DNA of 64,000 nucleotides from Pontibacter mucosus (GTDB taxonomy: Bacteria > Bacteroidota > Bacteroidia > Cytophagales > Hymenobacteraceae), in contig NZ_QBKI01000008.1 in NCBI RefSeq assembly GCF_003054055.1, positions 62,001 through 126,000 on the forward strand. The letters run 5' to 3'. Shown here piece after piece: positions 55,199 to 63,681 of the stretch (position 1 is its first letter; each line of letters opens with the position of its first letter). A program made the position numbers and the translations under genes. Under the pieces are notes generated by a model. The model was not told the origin of the DNA, searched no databases, and was given only the letters and a program-made list of their open reading frames with translations.

Positions 55199-55353
55199 TA
55201 TCCTGATTCCTTTCCGGTTAAACATACTTGCCAGGGGCCTTTATACTTTGCCCCGGCCTTAAACGTGTACGTTGCGGCGCATTTTAATGTTGAAAACCGC
55301 ACCGGCAGGCAGCATTGCCCGTACATGAGCACATAACCACACTTTTACCTGCC

Positions 55354-55524
55354 ATGCAAGAGCAAAAGCCAAACCACCCGCCCCGGGAAACTACCAAAGA
55401 CGACTCCTCTGATGTGGAGAAAGTAAGACAGGACAAGCAGGGCCCACCGCCCGAGCCAAAGCCTGAGTCGGCGAGTGACAAATCCGATGAAGAGGACGAG
55501 GAAGCAGAAAAAGGCCACTCCTGA
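55354..55524 (+). CDS. Small charged hypothetical protein
   Basis: This 56-residue protein from MQEQKPNHPPRETTKDDSSD is rich in Pro, Asp, Glu and Lys and ends DEEDEEAEKGHS. No domain was recognised. An earlier start (55315) gives a 69-residue form. It is a weak call, supported by the compositional similarity to other small acidic products here and by a clear gene position. Confidence 0.4.
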   Translation: MQEQKPNHPPRETTKDDSSDVEKVRQDKQGPPPEPKPESASDKSDEEDEEAEKGHS

Positions 55525-55577
55525 TTTTTTTATCTCCTGGTCTGCCGTCTATCTTTGGGCCTACAGAAAGTATAACT

Positions 55578-55802
55578 ATGGCAAAGCCCCTCCTGAAACC
55601 ACACCTGCGCCGCAAGCTGCTGCTTATCGGACTTATCAGCCTGCTGCTGGCTTCGGCGCTGGAGCTGTACGCCTTTGGCCTGAACGCGGACTTCCCGCTC
55701 CAGCTGTTGCGCAGCTTTTTTGTGCTGTTTCTGATGATTTCGTTAACGGTGCTGGTCATTGTGCCGGGAGTTAGCAAGGCGGTGGATAAGGTGCTAAAGT
55801 AG
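55578..55802 (+). CDS. DUF2798 family small membrane protein
   Basis: This 74-residue protein has two membrane helices (LLLIGLISLLLASALELYAF and LLRSFFVLFLMISLTVLVIV), the second ended by PGVSKAVDKVL. Length and topology match DUF2798, whose function is unknown. It is preceded by an AAGTATAA copy 15 bases before the ATG. Confidence 0.75.
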   Translation: MAKPLLKPHLRRKLLLIGLISLLLASALELYAFGLNADFPLQLLRSFFVLFLMISLTVLVIVPGVSKAVDKVLK

Positions 55803-55859
55803 CCTGTTCGAAAACCTCTTTTAGATTTATACTTCGTGCGGCCGTTCGGCTCCAAAACA

Positions 55860-55889
55860 CAAGCGCCCGTGCTATGGCACAGGCGCTTG
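55860..55889. terminator. Terminator-like hairpin between convergent small genes
   Basis: The stem CAAGCGCC/GGCGCTTG with inner CGTGC/GGCAC pairing lies between the DUF2798 gene and the convergent hypothetical at 55927. There is no T run. Confidence 0.45.
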
Positions 55890-55926
55890 GTAAGTATAGG
55901 GGTTAGTTGGTACGGGTGCCAAAAAT

Positions 55927-56235
55927 TTAGTTATAGTTGCCTGCTGCCAGGTGTGCAGCCGAGTCGAGTTGCAGCTGCATCATCCCCGCCTTAAATACCT
56001 GCCTTTCATACCCACCTGTTGTGTAGGCGCCTCTTCCCTCAGCTGCCTCCAGGGCGTGGTACAAACAGCAATCGACGTACCTGCCAGCCGCGGCCAGTGC
56101 CTTCTTTGGGTTTTCCTGCTGCTTTGCCACAGGGGTTTGGCGGCTTACTCTTTCCTGCCAGTTCATGGCAAGTATAGCCAGTACCAACAGCAGTATCGTC
56201 AGTACCATCTGCAGGCTTTTTTGTGTGCTCATCAT
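55927..56235 (-). CDS. Hypothetical protein with one N-terminal membrane segment
   Basis: This is about 102 residues from MMSTQKSLQMVLTILLLVL, with a hydrophobic helix (MVLTILLLVLAILAMNW) followed by a soluble part with CC near residue 57 (YVDCCLYHALEAAEGRGAYT) and a glycine-rich stretch. It is not recognised. Three ATG codons lie within 20 bases, so the start is uncertain (alternatives at 56250 and 56232). Confidence 0.5.
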   Translation of the reverse strand: MMSTQKSLQMVLTILLLVLAILAMNWQERVSRQTPVAKQQENPKKALAAAGRYVDCCLYHALEAAEGRGAYTTGGYERQVFKAGMMQLQLDSAAHLAAGNYN

Positions 56236-56521
56236 GAAGGGTGTAGGCATAGTGGCAGCGCGTTATAAGTCCCTCAGCAACAATTTCTTTTCTCAGAACA
56301 AATATAAAAGCCGGAATATTAAATACAAAATAAATTATATAAATTATTTTTAAAATATAATGATTAATTAATACTGATGTGCTGCTTACCCTGCTTTCTA
56401 TACTTAGGTGAACCACAAGGCCCGCCTGCGCTGTTAACGCTGAAAGTGTGCGCTATTATCCATACTTTTGTGTTTTGGCTGATTAGCCGCCATACTCTTA
56501 TATTTTAAGCCCGTTTATACT

Positions 56522-58729
56522 TTGGAGAAGAAGCCGACCATCCTGCTCATCACGCCGCCCCTCACGCAACTGAACACCCCCTACCCTGCCACCGCTTACC
56601 TGAAAGGTTTTTTAAAAGGCCGTGGCTACGAAGTGGTGCAGGCCGATATGGGCATCGAGTTGGTGCTGCGCATGTTCTCCCGCAAAGGGCTTCAGCGTAT
56701 TTTTGAGGCTATTGAGCAGGGCGGTTACGATCTTTCCGACAACAGCCTGCGCATCCTGCACCTCAAGCGCGATTACCTGAACACCATCGAGCCCGTCATC
56801 CGCTTTCTGCAGAACAAGGACCATACGCTGGCCCAGCAAATCAGCTACAGCCGTTTTCTGCCCGAGGCCTCGCGCTTCGACCAGGTGGAGGACATCGACT
56901 GGGCTTTCGGAAGTATGGGCATTACCGACAGGGCACGTTACCTGGCCACTTTATACTTAGAGGACCTCGGCGACCTGATCAAGGAAACTATTTCGCCATA
57001 CTTTGCCTTCAGCCGCTACGCCGAGAAACTGGCTTTGTCGGCCACCTCGTTCGACCCGCTGGAGGAGGCGCTGCAGGAGGCCCCAAGCCTCGTGGACCTT
57101 ATGTTACTGGAGCTGCTGGAAGAGCACCTGCAGGCCGCGCAGCCCGATGTGGTGGGCTTCTCGATTCCTTTCCCGGGCAACCTGTACGGTGGCCTGCGTA
57201 TGGCAAAGTATATCAAGGAGAAGGACCCAAGTATAAAAACAGCCATGGGCGGTGGCTACCCCAATACCGAGCTGCGCAGTCTGCGTGAGCCGCGCCTGTT
57301 TAAGTATATCGATTTCGTGACGCTGGACGATGGCGAGGGGCCGTGGCTGAAACTGCTGGAGCACCTGCAGGGGCAGCGCGAAGCCGAGCAGCTGCAGCGC
57401 ACATTTATACTTGCCGATGGCAAGGTGAAGTATATGAACGGCTCCACCGATGCCGATATTCCGCATACCGAGGTAGGCACGCCAGACTACAGCGATTTGC
57501 CTCTGCAGGACTACTTGTCGGTGATTGACGTGATAAACCCTATGCACCGCCTCTGGAGCGACGGCCGCTGGAACAAGCTCACCATCGCGCACGGCTGCTA
57601 CTGGAAACGCTGCTCCTTCTGCGACGTGACCCTGGACTATATCAACCGCTACGATGTGGCACCTGCCACCTTGCTGGTGGACCGCATCGAACAAATCATC
57701 GCTCAGACCGGGCAAACCGGCTTCCATTTTGTAGACGAGGCCGCGCCGCCTGCCCCGCTCCGCGACATGGCTATCGAGCTTATCCGCCGTGGCGTGAAAA
57801 TCAGCTGGTGGGGGAACATCCGCTTCGAGAAGACCTTTACGCCTGACCTGTGCCGCCTGCTGGCCGCCTCGGGTTGTATTGCCGTGTCGGGTGGCTTGGA
57901 GGTGGCTTCTGACCGCTTGCTGCAGCTCATGGCGAAGGGCGTCAGTATAGAGCAGGTGGCCCGCGTAACCGATAGCTTTACGCAAGCCGGCATCATGGTG
58001 CATGCCTACCTCATGTATGGCTTCCCGACGCAGACGGCCCAGGAAACCATTGACTCGCTGGAGGTGGTACGGCAGCTGTTCGAAACCGGCGTGATTCAGT
58101 CCGGTTACTGGCATCGCTTCAGCATGACGGCGCACAGCCCCATTGGTAAGCACCCCGAGAAGTATGGCGTGGTAAAGGTTGGTCCGCCAGAAGGCAATTT
58201 TGCCAACAACGACCTCTGGCACGACGACCCGAAAGGCACCGACCACAGCATGTTTGGCGAGGGACTGAGTAAGGCGCTCTATAACTACATGCACGGCATT
58301 GGCCTGGAGGAGCCGCTTTCGTTCTGGTTTGATTTTAAAGTGCCGCGCACGACTGAGAGCCCGAACCTCATTGCCGAAGCCATCTCCGCCCCGCACCGCC
58401 CCGACAGCACCCGCCCCAACGCGCGCGTACTCTGGCTAGGCAACACGCCGGCCATCGATTTTACCATGATCGCCAAGAAAGGCCAGACGATTGAGCGCTG
58501 CCTGCTCACCTTCTTCGAGAAAGGCGAGGATTTTGAAGTGAAGACCACCGCTACTATTGGCCAGTGGCTGTTCGAGGTGCTGCAGAAAGCAACGCCGGAT
58601 AGCCCGGAGGCCGTAACACTGAAGCAACTGGAGGCAAGCTTTCCGGCCGAGGCACACCTGAGCTTCGCTGAGTTCCTCAGCTCGCCGAGCTGGTTTGATT
58701 TGCGGGAGAAGGGGCTGTTGTTGCTGTAG
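56522..58729 (+). CDS. B12-binding-type radical SAM protein of unknown reaction
   Basis: The protein has 735 residues. An N-terminal Rossmann-type B12-binding-like domain (LLITPPLTQLNTPYPATAYL, PDVVGFSIPFPGNLYGGLRM) lacks the DxHxxG histidine. The radical SAM core starts TIAHGCYWKRCSFCDVTLDY with cysteines 359, 364 and 367 (CX4CX2C), then FVDEAAPPAPLRDMAIEL and GLEVASDRLLQLMAKGVSI. The C-terminal part is unassigned. The start is TTG; no ATG is available in frame. It stands alone. The reaction cannot be told; the B12 uptake locus 3 kb upstream is a hint only. Confidence 0.82.
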   Translation: MEKKPTILLITPPLTQLNTPYPATAYLKGFLKGRGYEVVQADMGIELVLRMFSRKGLQRIFEAIEQGGYDLSDNSLRILHLKRDYLNTIEPVIRFLQNKDHTLAQQISYSRFLPEASRFDQVEDIDWAFGSMGITDRARYLATLYLEDLGDLIKETISPYFAFSRYAEKLALSATSFDPLEEALQEAPSLVDLMLLELLEEHLQAAQPDVVGFSIPFPGNLYGGLRMAKYIKEKDPSIKTAMGGGYPNTELRSLREPRLFKYIDFVTLDDGEGPWLKLLEHLQGQREAEQLQRTFILADGKVKYMNGSTDADIPHTEVGTPDYSDLPLQDYLSVIDVINPMHRLWSDGRWNKLTIAHGCYWKRCSFCDVTLDYINRYDVAPATLLVDRIEQIIAQTGQTGFHFVDEAAPPAPLRDMAIELIRRGVKISWWGNIRFEKTFTPDLCRLLAASGCIAVSGGLEVASDRLLQLMAKGVSIEQVARVTDSFTQAGIMVHAYLMYGFPTQTAQETIDSLEVVRQLFETGVIQSGYWHRFSMTAHSPIGKHPEKYGVVKVGPPEGNFANNDLWHDDPKGTDHSMFGEGLSKALYNYMHGIGLEEPLSFWFDFKVPRTTESPNLIAEAISAPHRPDSTRPNARVLWLGNTPAIDFTMIAKKGQTIERCLLTFFEKGEDFEVKTTATIGQWLFEVLQKATPDSPEAVTLKQLEASFPAEAHLSFAEFLSSPSWFDLREKGLLLL

Positions 58730-58963
58730 GGAAAGTATACTGGAGTTAATAACAAGACCAGGCCTTGCTTAATTGCTTGAACAGTTCCTGTTTTCCCTCA
58801 ACCTTTCTATAGCTTCTGCCACTTAGGCAAGGCTCTTTGATTTTAGCTTGCTGCCTTCAATCAGTAACGCATCTCTATTTTCCTTGCATGAACTACTAAT
58901 ACACTGGGAGATATTTCTATTTCTGAAATAGCGTCCCATTCTATTCTCTTTGAGGTCTTAAGG
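58730..58963. other. AT-rich intergenic stretch
   Basis: There is no gene or strong structure. The base composition drops sharply here compared with the radical SAM gene upstream and stays AT-rich to about 60,195. Confidence 0.5.
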
Positions 58964-59329
58964 TTAGTTATTACTTGCTGATTTTATAAGGTATACATCC
59001 GTCGACTCGTTGACTGCAACTAGCGCCATTACGCCAGCAAGAAGGAGCATATTCGCGATAAGGTGAATTCCGCTCAGGTTATTCAGAGCCATTACAGCAA
59101 GCACCGCCCAGGTCATCATGGCCAGGATCCAATCATTTTTTTTCAGGACAAAGATGTCTTGGCTATTCTGCTTGATTATCCGTCTTAAGTATAAATATCT
59201 GCCCATCAGATAAGCTGGAAAAAGAGACAAGAAAATGGTTTGCATAGGCCCTTTTTCAACATCGAAATAGTTGACAATAGCAATCGCCAGAATCACTAAG
59301 GACAGTTTGAAAATGGTTTCTAGGTTCAT
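58964..59329 (-). CDS. Hypothetical membrane protein
   Basis: This 121-residue protein from MNLETIFKLSLVILAIAIVN has three to four hydrophobic segments (FKLSLVILAIAIVNY, IFLSLFPAYLMGRYLYL, ILAMMTWAVLAVMAL, IANMLLLAGVMALVAV) separated by short loops. It resembles no family I know. It lies in an AT-rich islet beside another unassigned membrane protein on the same strand. Confidence 0.6.
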   Translation of the reverse strand: MNLETIFKLSLVILAIAIVNYFDVEKGPMQTIFLSLFPAYLMGRYLYLRRIIKQNSQDIFVLKKNDWILAMMTWAVLAVMALNNLSGIHLIANMLLLAGVMALVAVNESTDVYLIKSASNN

Positions 59330-59408
59330 GATTCTCAAAAGTAGCAAACAGCTTATGCATTAAGTGAGCAAGACATAGCCAAAACTTCCTCGCCAGGCAA
59401 ACTCATTC

Positions 59409-59834
59409 TTACCGGTACTGCGCCCAGTCAATGTTGCTCATCAGATAGAAGGAGAATATCATGTTGCCTAGAATCAGTAATACAAGCAAGAACACAAGCA
59501 CTGCACCTATTCTGTTTTTATGCTTAGGCCATTTGTCAAACTCCCTGAAATATTTTTTCCATGGCCTTTTATGCTCCAGGATATAGTAGTTTAGCCCGGT
59601 TAATAAAAAGACTACAATACATAGAGCAGGAGCTAGCAGCTGGTTGGGGATTAAATCATACTTGGTATATACTTTATAGTAAACTATAAGCGATAAAAGC
59701 AGCCAGATTTGAAGGACTTTGATAGAAAAACTGGCTCTCCAGTGCGCTCCCCGGTTAGCTACCCAAAACAAATCTGAAGTATAATACCTATAGAGCCTGT
59801 AATACAAATAAAAGAAGGCTTCTCTGATTGACAT
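59409..59834 (-). CDS. Hypothetical membrane protein
   Basis: This 141-residue protein has an aromatic-rich start (MSIREAFFYLYYRLYRYYTS) and three hydrophobic helices (IWLLLSLIVYYKVY, LLAPALCIVVFLLTGLNYYI, IGAVLVFLLVLLILGNMIFS), plus a charged loop KYFREFDKWPKHKNR. It is not recognised. The codon usage is AT-rich compared with the surrounding genes, which suggests recent acquisition with its neighbour. Confidence 0.6.
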   Translation of the reverse strand: MSIREAFFYLYYRLYRYYTSDLFWVANRGAHWRASFSIKVLQIWLLLSLIVYYKVYTKYDLIPNQLLAPALCIVVFLLTGLNYYILEHKRPWKKYFREFDKWPKHKNRIGAVLVFLLVLLILGNMIFSFYLMSNIDWAQYR

Positions 59835-60204
59835 CTTCTGAAGGACCTAAATATGCCGGGTTAAAGTATAAAGTACTATGCGTTCACATAAAGAAGCTAT
59901 AGCCAAGCTATAAGAATTATAATATATAAATTCCCTGCTATTGTTGGTACCATCCCCAACAATTTATACTTCTAAAATGGCTTCACTAGCCCGCGCACAT
60001 ATATTAACAGGGCACCTACAGCAGCTTCACTTCCCGGATGACTCTGGCATCCTTTGACATATTTGGAAAACTAGTATGCTCTAGACCTTGCCGCTATCCT
60101 AAAAAAACCTAACCAAAGTCATCTCTGCAGGTAACCAAAATCATATTTCCTTAAGTGTTTGTGTAGCAATATTGTAAGACACAACACATCCAAAATTGAA
60201 GTAT
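59835..60204. other. 370-bp AT-rich intergenic region
   Basis: No gene is seen. A perfect hairpin ATTGTTGG/CCAACAAT (59940-59963) is followed by TTATACTT. Three AAGTATAA/TTATACTT copies occur between 59,776 and 59,975. No confident promoter for the fasciclin gene was found. Confidence 0.45.
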
Positions 60205-60762
60205 ATGAAAAGAATCTTACCCATGGCCGTGGTCTTAGCCGCAGGCGCTATGCTGGCCGCTTGTAATTCGTCGGAGCAGCAGGCTACCACCAACGAAGTG
60301 CACCACGAGGCGCCGGCCACCGCAGGCCAGTCGGCCGTGCAGGACGACGAATCGCAGAAGAACGTGGTGCAGGTAGCCGCCTCCTCCCCCGACCATACCA
60401 CGCTGGTGACAGCCGTGCAAAAGGCCGAACTGGTAGACGTACTCACCAATGCCGGTCCGTTTACAGTGTTTGCCCCCACCAACGAGGCCTTTGCGCAGCT
60501 GCCTGCCGGTACGGTAGAAGGTTTGCTGAAGCCTGAGAAACGCAGCGACCTTCGCAACATCCTGCAGTACCACGTGTATGTGGGCGTGCTGAATGCTGAC
60601 AGCTTTGTGGATGGCCAGAGCCTGGGCCAGGTAAACGGCGGCCGCGTTACGATGGGCGTGAAAGATGGCAAGGTGACCGTGAACGGGGCTAACATTGTAG
60701 CCTCTATCCCTACCTCCAATGGCGTAATCCACGTGATTGACAAGGTGCTGTTGCCGCAATAA
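60205..60762 (+). CDS. Fasciclin domain lipoprotein
   Basis: This 185-residue lipoprotein starts MKRILPMAVVLAAGAMLAAC with lipobox LAAC. A Ser/Gln/Glu-rich linker leads to one FAS1 domain with the two conserved boxes FTVFAPTNEAFAQLPAGTVE and GVIHVIDKVLLP. FAS1 lipoproteins mediate adhesion or surface binding. The ATG is three codons inside a longer TTG frame and directly gives the signal peptide. The gene is isolated. Confidence 0.92.
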   Translation: MKRILPMAVVLAAGAMLAACNSSEQQATTNEVHHEAPATAGQSAVQDDESQKNVVQVAASSPDHTTLVTAVQKAELVDVLTNAGPFTVFAPTNEAFAQLPAGTVEGLLKPEKRSDLRNILQYHVYVGVLNADSFVDGQSLGQVNGGRVTMGVKDGKVTVNGANIVASIPTSNGVIHVIDKVLLPQ

Positions 60763-61308
60763 GTATAATCAAAGGCTAAGTCCTGCAGGGGCATCCCCGC
60801 CATACTTGCAAGTATGGCGGGGACGCCCCTGTTTTTTATGAAAATATTTTCATGCCCATGCAACCTTGCCGGCAAATCCGGAATCATATTATCGGAAGCC
60901 GGCAGAAAAGCTGCCAGCTTTCAGACTACTACCTACTACTACCAAATAAAACTATGATGAAAACCTGGCCCTGCCCCTGCGTCCCCACATTGCAGGGGCA
61001 GGAACACCAGATTACCCACCGTACCTAACCCTGCTCTATATACATGAAAAGCACCTACAGCCTAGGCCGCAGGTGCTTTTCTGTTTTTATAATTCAGGCT
61101 GGGTTTTTATGACTTTCGTGTTAAAGTATAAACCCACCCCCGCCCCTCCCAAGAGGGGAATTCCTGCAAGTGTAATATCATTCCCCTCCTTGGAGGAGTT
61201 AGGGTGAGTTAGTCACAACTTAGGTTTTATACTTTCTAACTATAAAGACGCAAAGTATTGCGTCTCTACAACTCCTAAATTCCTAAACTCTCTAACTCCT
61301 AAACTCCC
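60763..61308. repeat. 546-bp intergenic region with several palindromic repeats
   Basis: It holds, in order: a terminator (60786-60838), a hairpin AAAAGCACCT/AGGTGCTTTT (61047-61080), a C-rich/G-rich inverted repeat (61127-61215; ACCCACCCCCGCCCCTCC and mirror) also seen at 50 kb, the palindrome AGACGCAA-AGTA-TTGCGTCT (61246-61265), and short imperfect CTAAACTC-type tandem repeats (61267-61313) that run into the uvrB stop. No gene is seen. Confidence 0.65.
60786..60838 (+). terminator. Terminator after the fasciclin gene
   Basis: The stem CAGGGGC/GCCCCTG continues inward with CCCCGCCATACTTG and its mirror, followed by GTTTTTTATG. It is a strong, nearly perfect palindrome, 24 bases after the stop. 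Confidence 0.75.
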
Positions 61309-63336
61309 CTAGTCCCGTCTGGTCTTGAGCAGTTTGCGCAGTTCGGCCAGCTCGTCCCGATACTTGGCAGCCTGCAGGAAGTCCAGGTCTTTGGCGGCGG
61401 CCTCCATCTGCTTCTCGGTTTTCTTGATGAGTTTCTCGAGTTCTTCGCGGCCCATCATCTGTATCACAGGTTCTGCCGCAATCGATACTTCCTCCGGCCC
61501 AGCGTACATCTTCACCTCTTTCTTGCGCATGTCAGCCACCGAGGTCTGTTCAAAGATTTCGTCCTTCGACTTCAGCACCGTGCGCGGCGTGATGCCATGC
61601 TCCTCGTTGTACGCCATCTGCGTGGCACGGCGACGGTTGGTCTCGTCCATCGCACGTTGCATAGAGCCCGTGATACGGTCGGCGTACATGATAACCTTGC
61701 CCTTTTCGTTTCGGGCGGCACGGCCCATGGTCTGTATCAGGGAGCGCTGGTCGCGCAGGAAGCCTTCCTTGTCGGCATCAAGTATAGCCACCAAGCTTAC
61801 CTCCGGCAAGTCCAGGCCCTCGCGCAGCAGGTTTACACCCACCAGCACGTCAATCTCGCCCAGGCGCAGCTCGCGCAGGATCTCCACCCGATCCAGGGCC
61901 TTTACCTCAGAGTGCAGGTATTTCACTTTAATATTGAGTCGCTCCAGGTACTTGGTTAGCTCTTCGGACATGCGCTTGGTAAGCGTGGTCACCAGCACGC
62001 GGGCACCTTCTTTTACGCGCTCGTCAATTTCATCGAGCAGGTCGTCTACCTGGTTTGTGCTCGGACGCACCTCTATCTCTGGGTCCAGCAGGCCGGTTGG
62101 GCGGATGATCTGCTCTACAATCACACCTTCGGATTTCTGTATCTCATAGTCGCCAGGCGTGGCGCTCACAAACACCACCTGGTGCATCAGGCTCTCAAAC
62201 TCGTTGAAGGTGAGCGGGCGGTTGTCCATGGCCGCCGGCAAGCGGAAGCCATACTCTACCAGTGCCACCTTGCGCGAGCGGTCGCCGCCCCACATGGCGC
62301 GCACCTGCGGCACGGTTACGTGGCTCTCGTCTATCACCATCAGGAAATCGTCCGGGAAATAATCAAGCAGACAGAACGGGCGGGCGCCTGGAGCACGGCG
62401 GTCGAAGTAGCGGGAGTAGTTCTCAATGCCGGAGCAGTAGCCCAGCTCCCGGATCATCTCCAGGTCGAACTCGGTGCGCTCTTTGATGCGCTTGGCCTCT
62501 ACCGGGCGATCCTCCTTCAGGAAATAGTCGTGCTGGGCCACCATGTCGAACTGGATCTCTTTGATAGCCTGGTGCAGCGTGTCCTTGCCGGTCACGAAAA
62601 GGTTAGCCGGGTACAGCGTAACCGCTTTCTCGTCCGAGAGCTTCTTACCTGAGACCGGATCGATGCGATGAATGGCCTCCAGCTCGTCGCCGAAGAAGTA
62701 TAAGCGGTAGGCAAAATCCGCGTAGGCCGGAAAGATGTCCACCGTGTCGCCTTTCACCCGAAATGTTCCACGTGTGAACTCAGCCTCGGTGCGGCTGTAA
62801 AGAATCTGCACAAACGTATAAAGCAGGTTATTGCGGCTATAGCGTTGCCCCGGCGCCAGGTAAATCACGTTCTTGCCAAACTCCTCGGGGTTACCGATAC
62901 CATAAATGCACGACACCGACGCCACCACCACAATATCGCGGCGACCCGAAAGCAAAGCCGAGGTAGTATGCAGGCGCAGCTTTTCAATCTCCTCGTTAAT
63001 TTGCAGGTCTTTCTCGATAAACACATCCGAGGAGGCGATATAAGCCTCCGGCTGGTAGTAGTCGTAGTAGGAGATGAAGTATTCGACAGCGTTATCCGGA
63101 AAGAACTGCTTAAACTCGCCGTACAGCTGCGCGGCCAGGGTTTTGTTGTGGCACAGCACCAGCGTGGGCTTGCCGGTGTTGGCAATCACATTGGCCATGG
63201 TAAAGGTTTTGCCCGTGCCCGTGGCTCCCAGCAATACCTGTACAGGCTCACCTTTGTTTATACCTTCTGTAAGTTGAGCGATGGCCTTGGGCTGGTCGCC
63301 TGTCGGCTGAAACTCAGATGTCAGTTTAAAATCCAT
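61309..63336 (-). CDS. uvrB: Excinuclease ABC subunit B
   Basis: It verifies damage and loads UvrC in nucleotide excision repair. The 675-residue helicase-like protein has the Walker A LLGATGTGKTFTMANV (around 35-50), a DEAD-like motif LMVIDESHVTVPQ, the beta-hairpin region YYDYYQPEAYIASSDVF, motif VI LIQTMGRAARNEKGKVIMYA, and the C-terminal UVR domain ELEKLIKKTEKQMEAAAKDL. It is a single gene; uvrA and uvrC are not here. Confidence 0.98.
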   Translation of the reverse strand: MDFKLTSEFQPTGDQPKAIAQLTEGINKGEPVQVLLGATGTGKTFTMANVIANTGKPTLVLCHNKTLAAQLYGEFKQFFPDNAVEYFISYYDYYQPEAYIASSDVFIEKDLQINEEIEKLRLHTTSALLSGRRDIVVVASVSCIYGIGNPEEFGKNVIYLAPGQRYSRNNLLYTFVQILYSRTEAEFTRGTFRVKGDTVDIFPAYADFAYRLYFFGDELEAIHRIDPVSGKKLSDEKAVTLYPANLFVTGKDTLHQAIKEIQFDMVAQHDYFLKEDRPVEAKRIKERTEFDLEMIRELGYCSGIENYSRYFDRRAPGARPFCLLDYFPDDFLMVIDESHVTVPQVRAMWGGDRSRKVALVEYGFRLPAAMDNRPLTFNEFESLMHQVVFVSATPGDYEIQKSEGVIVEQIIRPTGLLDPEIEVRPSTNQVDDLLDEIDERVKEGARVLVTTLTKRMSEELTKYLERLNIKVKYLHSEVKALDRVEILRELRLGEIDVLVGVNLLREGLDLPEVSLVAILDADKEGFLRDQRSLIQTMGRAARNEKGKVIMYADRITGSMQRAMDETNRRRATQMAYNEEHGITPRTVLKSKDEIFEQTSVADMRKKEVKMYAGPEEVSIAAEPVIQMMGREELEKLIKKTEKQMEAAAKDLDFLQAAKYRDELAELRKLLKTRRD

Positions 63337-63454
63337 TTGTTGATTTTACGGATTAGTAAAGATAAACTATAACATGTAAACTATACTGTAAGTTTACCCT
63401 CTTGCCAATTTATACTTGCCATGGCACAGCGTGTTACGCCACACTTTGGCCACG

Positions 63455-63483
63455 AAAAAAGCCTGTTGCAGAACAACAGGCTT
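63455..63483 (-). terminator. Terminator, distal of two after the Kelch gene
   Basis: On the minus strand a ten-base stem AAGCCTGTTG/CAACAGGCTT with loop TTCTG is followed by TTTTTTCG. It lies about 150 bases after the first terminator, so it may serve a read-through transcript. Confidence 0.65.
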
Positions 63484-63624
63484 AGTGTACTAAAATTACA
63501 GAAAATTCTTCTCCGGAAAGGGTTTTCAAGCTCCACGCCATCCACACAAAGTATAGCCAGGCTTTAAAGTATACCCTTTACCATACATAACTTCCAGTGA
63601 GCGGTTTAGGTTACGAGTTCCCAT

Positions 63625-63659
63625 AAAAAAGGCAGCCCGAAATCTCTTCCGGGCTGCCT
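63625..63659 (-). terminator. Terminator, proximal after the Kelch gene
   Basis: On the minus strand the ten-base stem AGGCAGCCCG/CGGGCTGCCT is followed by a six-base T run, about 20 bases after the stop codon. Confidence 0.8.
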
Positions 63660-63681
63660 GAAAGTATAATTTTTTTGCTCG

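Larger units (their letters stand above)
63337..63681. other. 345-bp intergenic region with two terminators
   Basis: There is no gene. Two Rho-independent terminators for the Kelch gene lie here: AGGCAGCCCG/CGGGCTGCCT with a T run (63625-63659), and AAGCCTGTTG/CAACAGGCTT with six T (63455-63483). On the minus strand TATCTTTA about 20 bases before uvrB is a near match to the -7 box and may be its promoter. Confidence 0.6.

Noticed and set aside
57104..58396. 430-codon open frame on the minus strand across the radical SAM gene
   Set aside because: It is antisense to a protein with clear domains and has no recognisable motif; it results from GC-rich third positions in the real gene.
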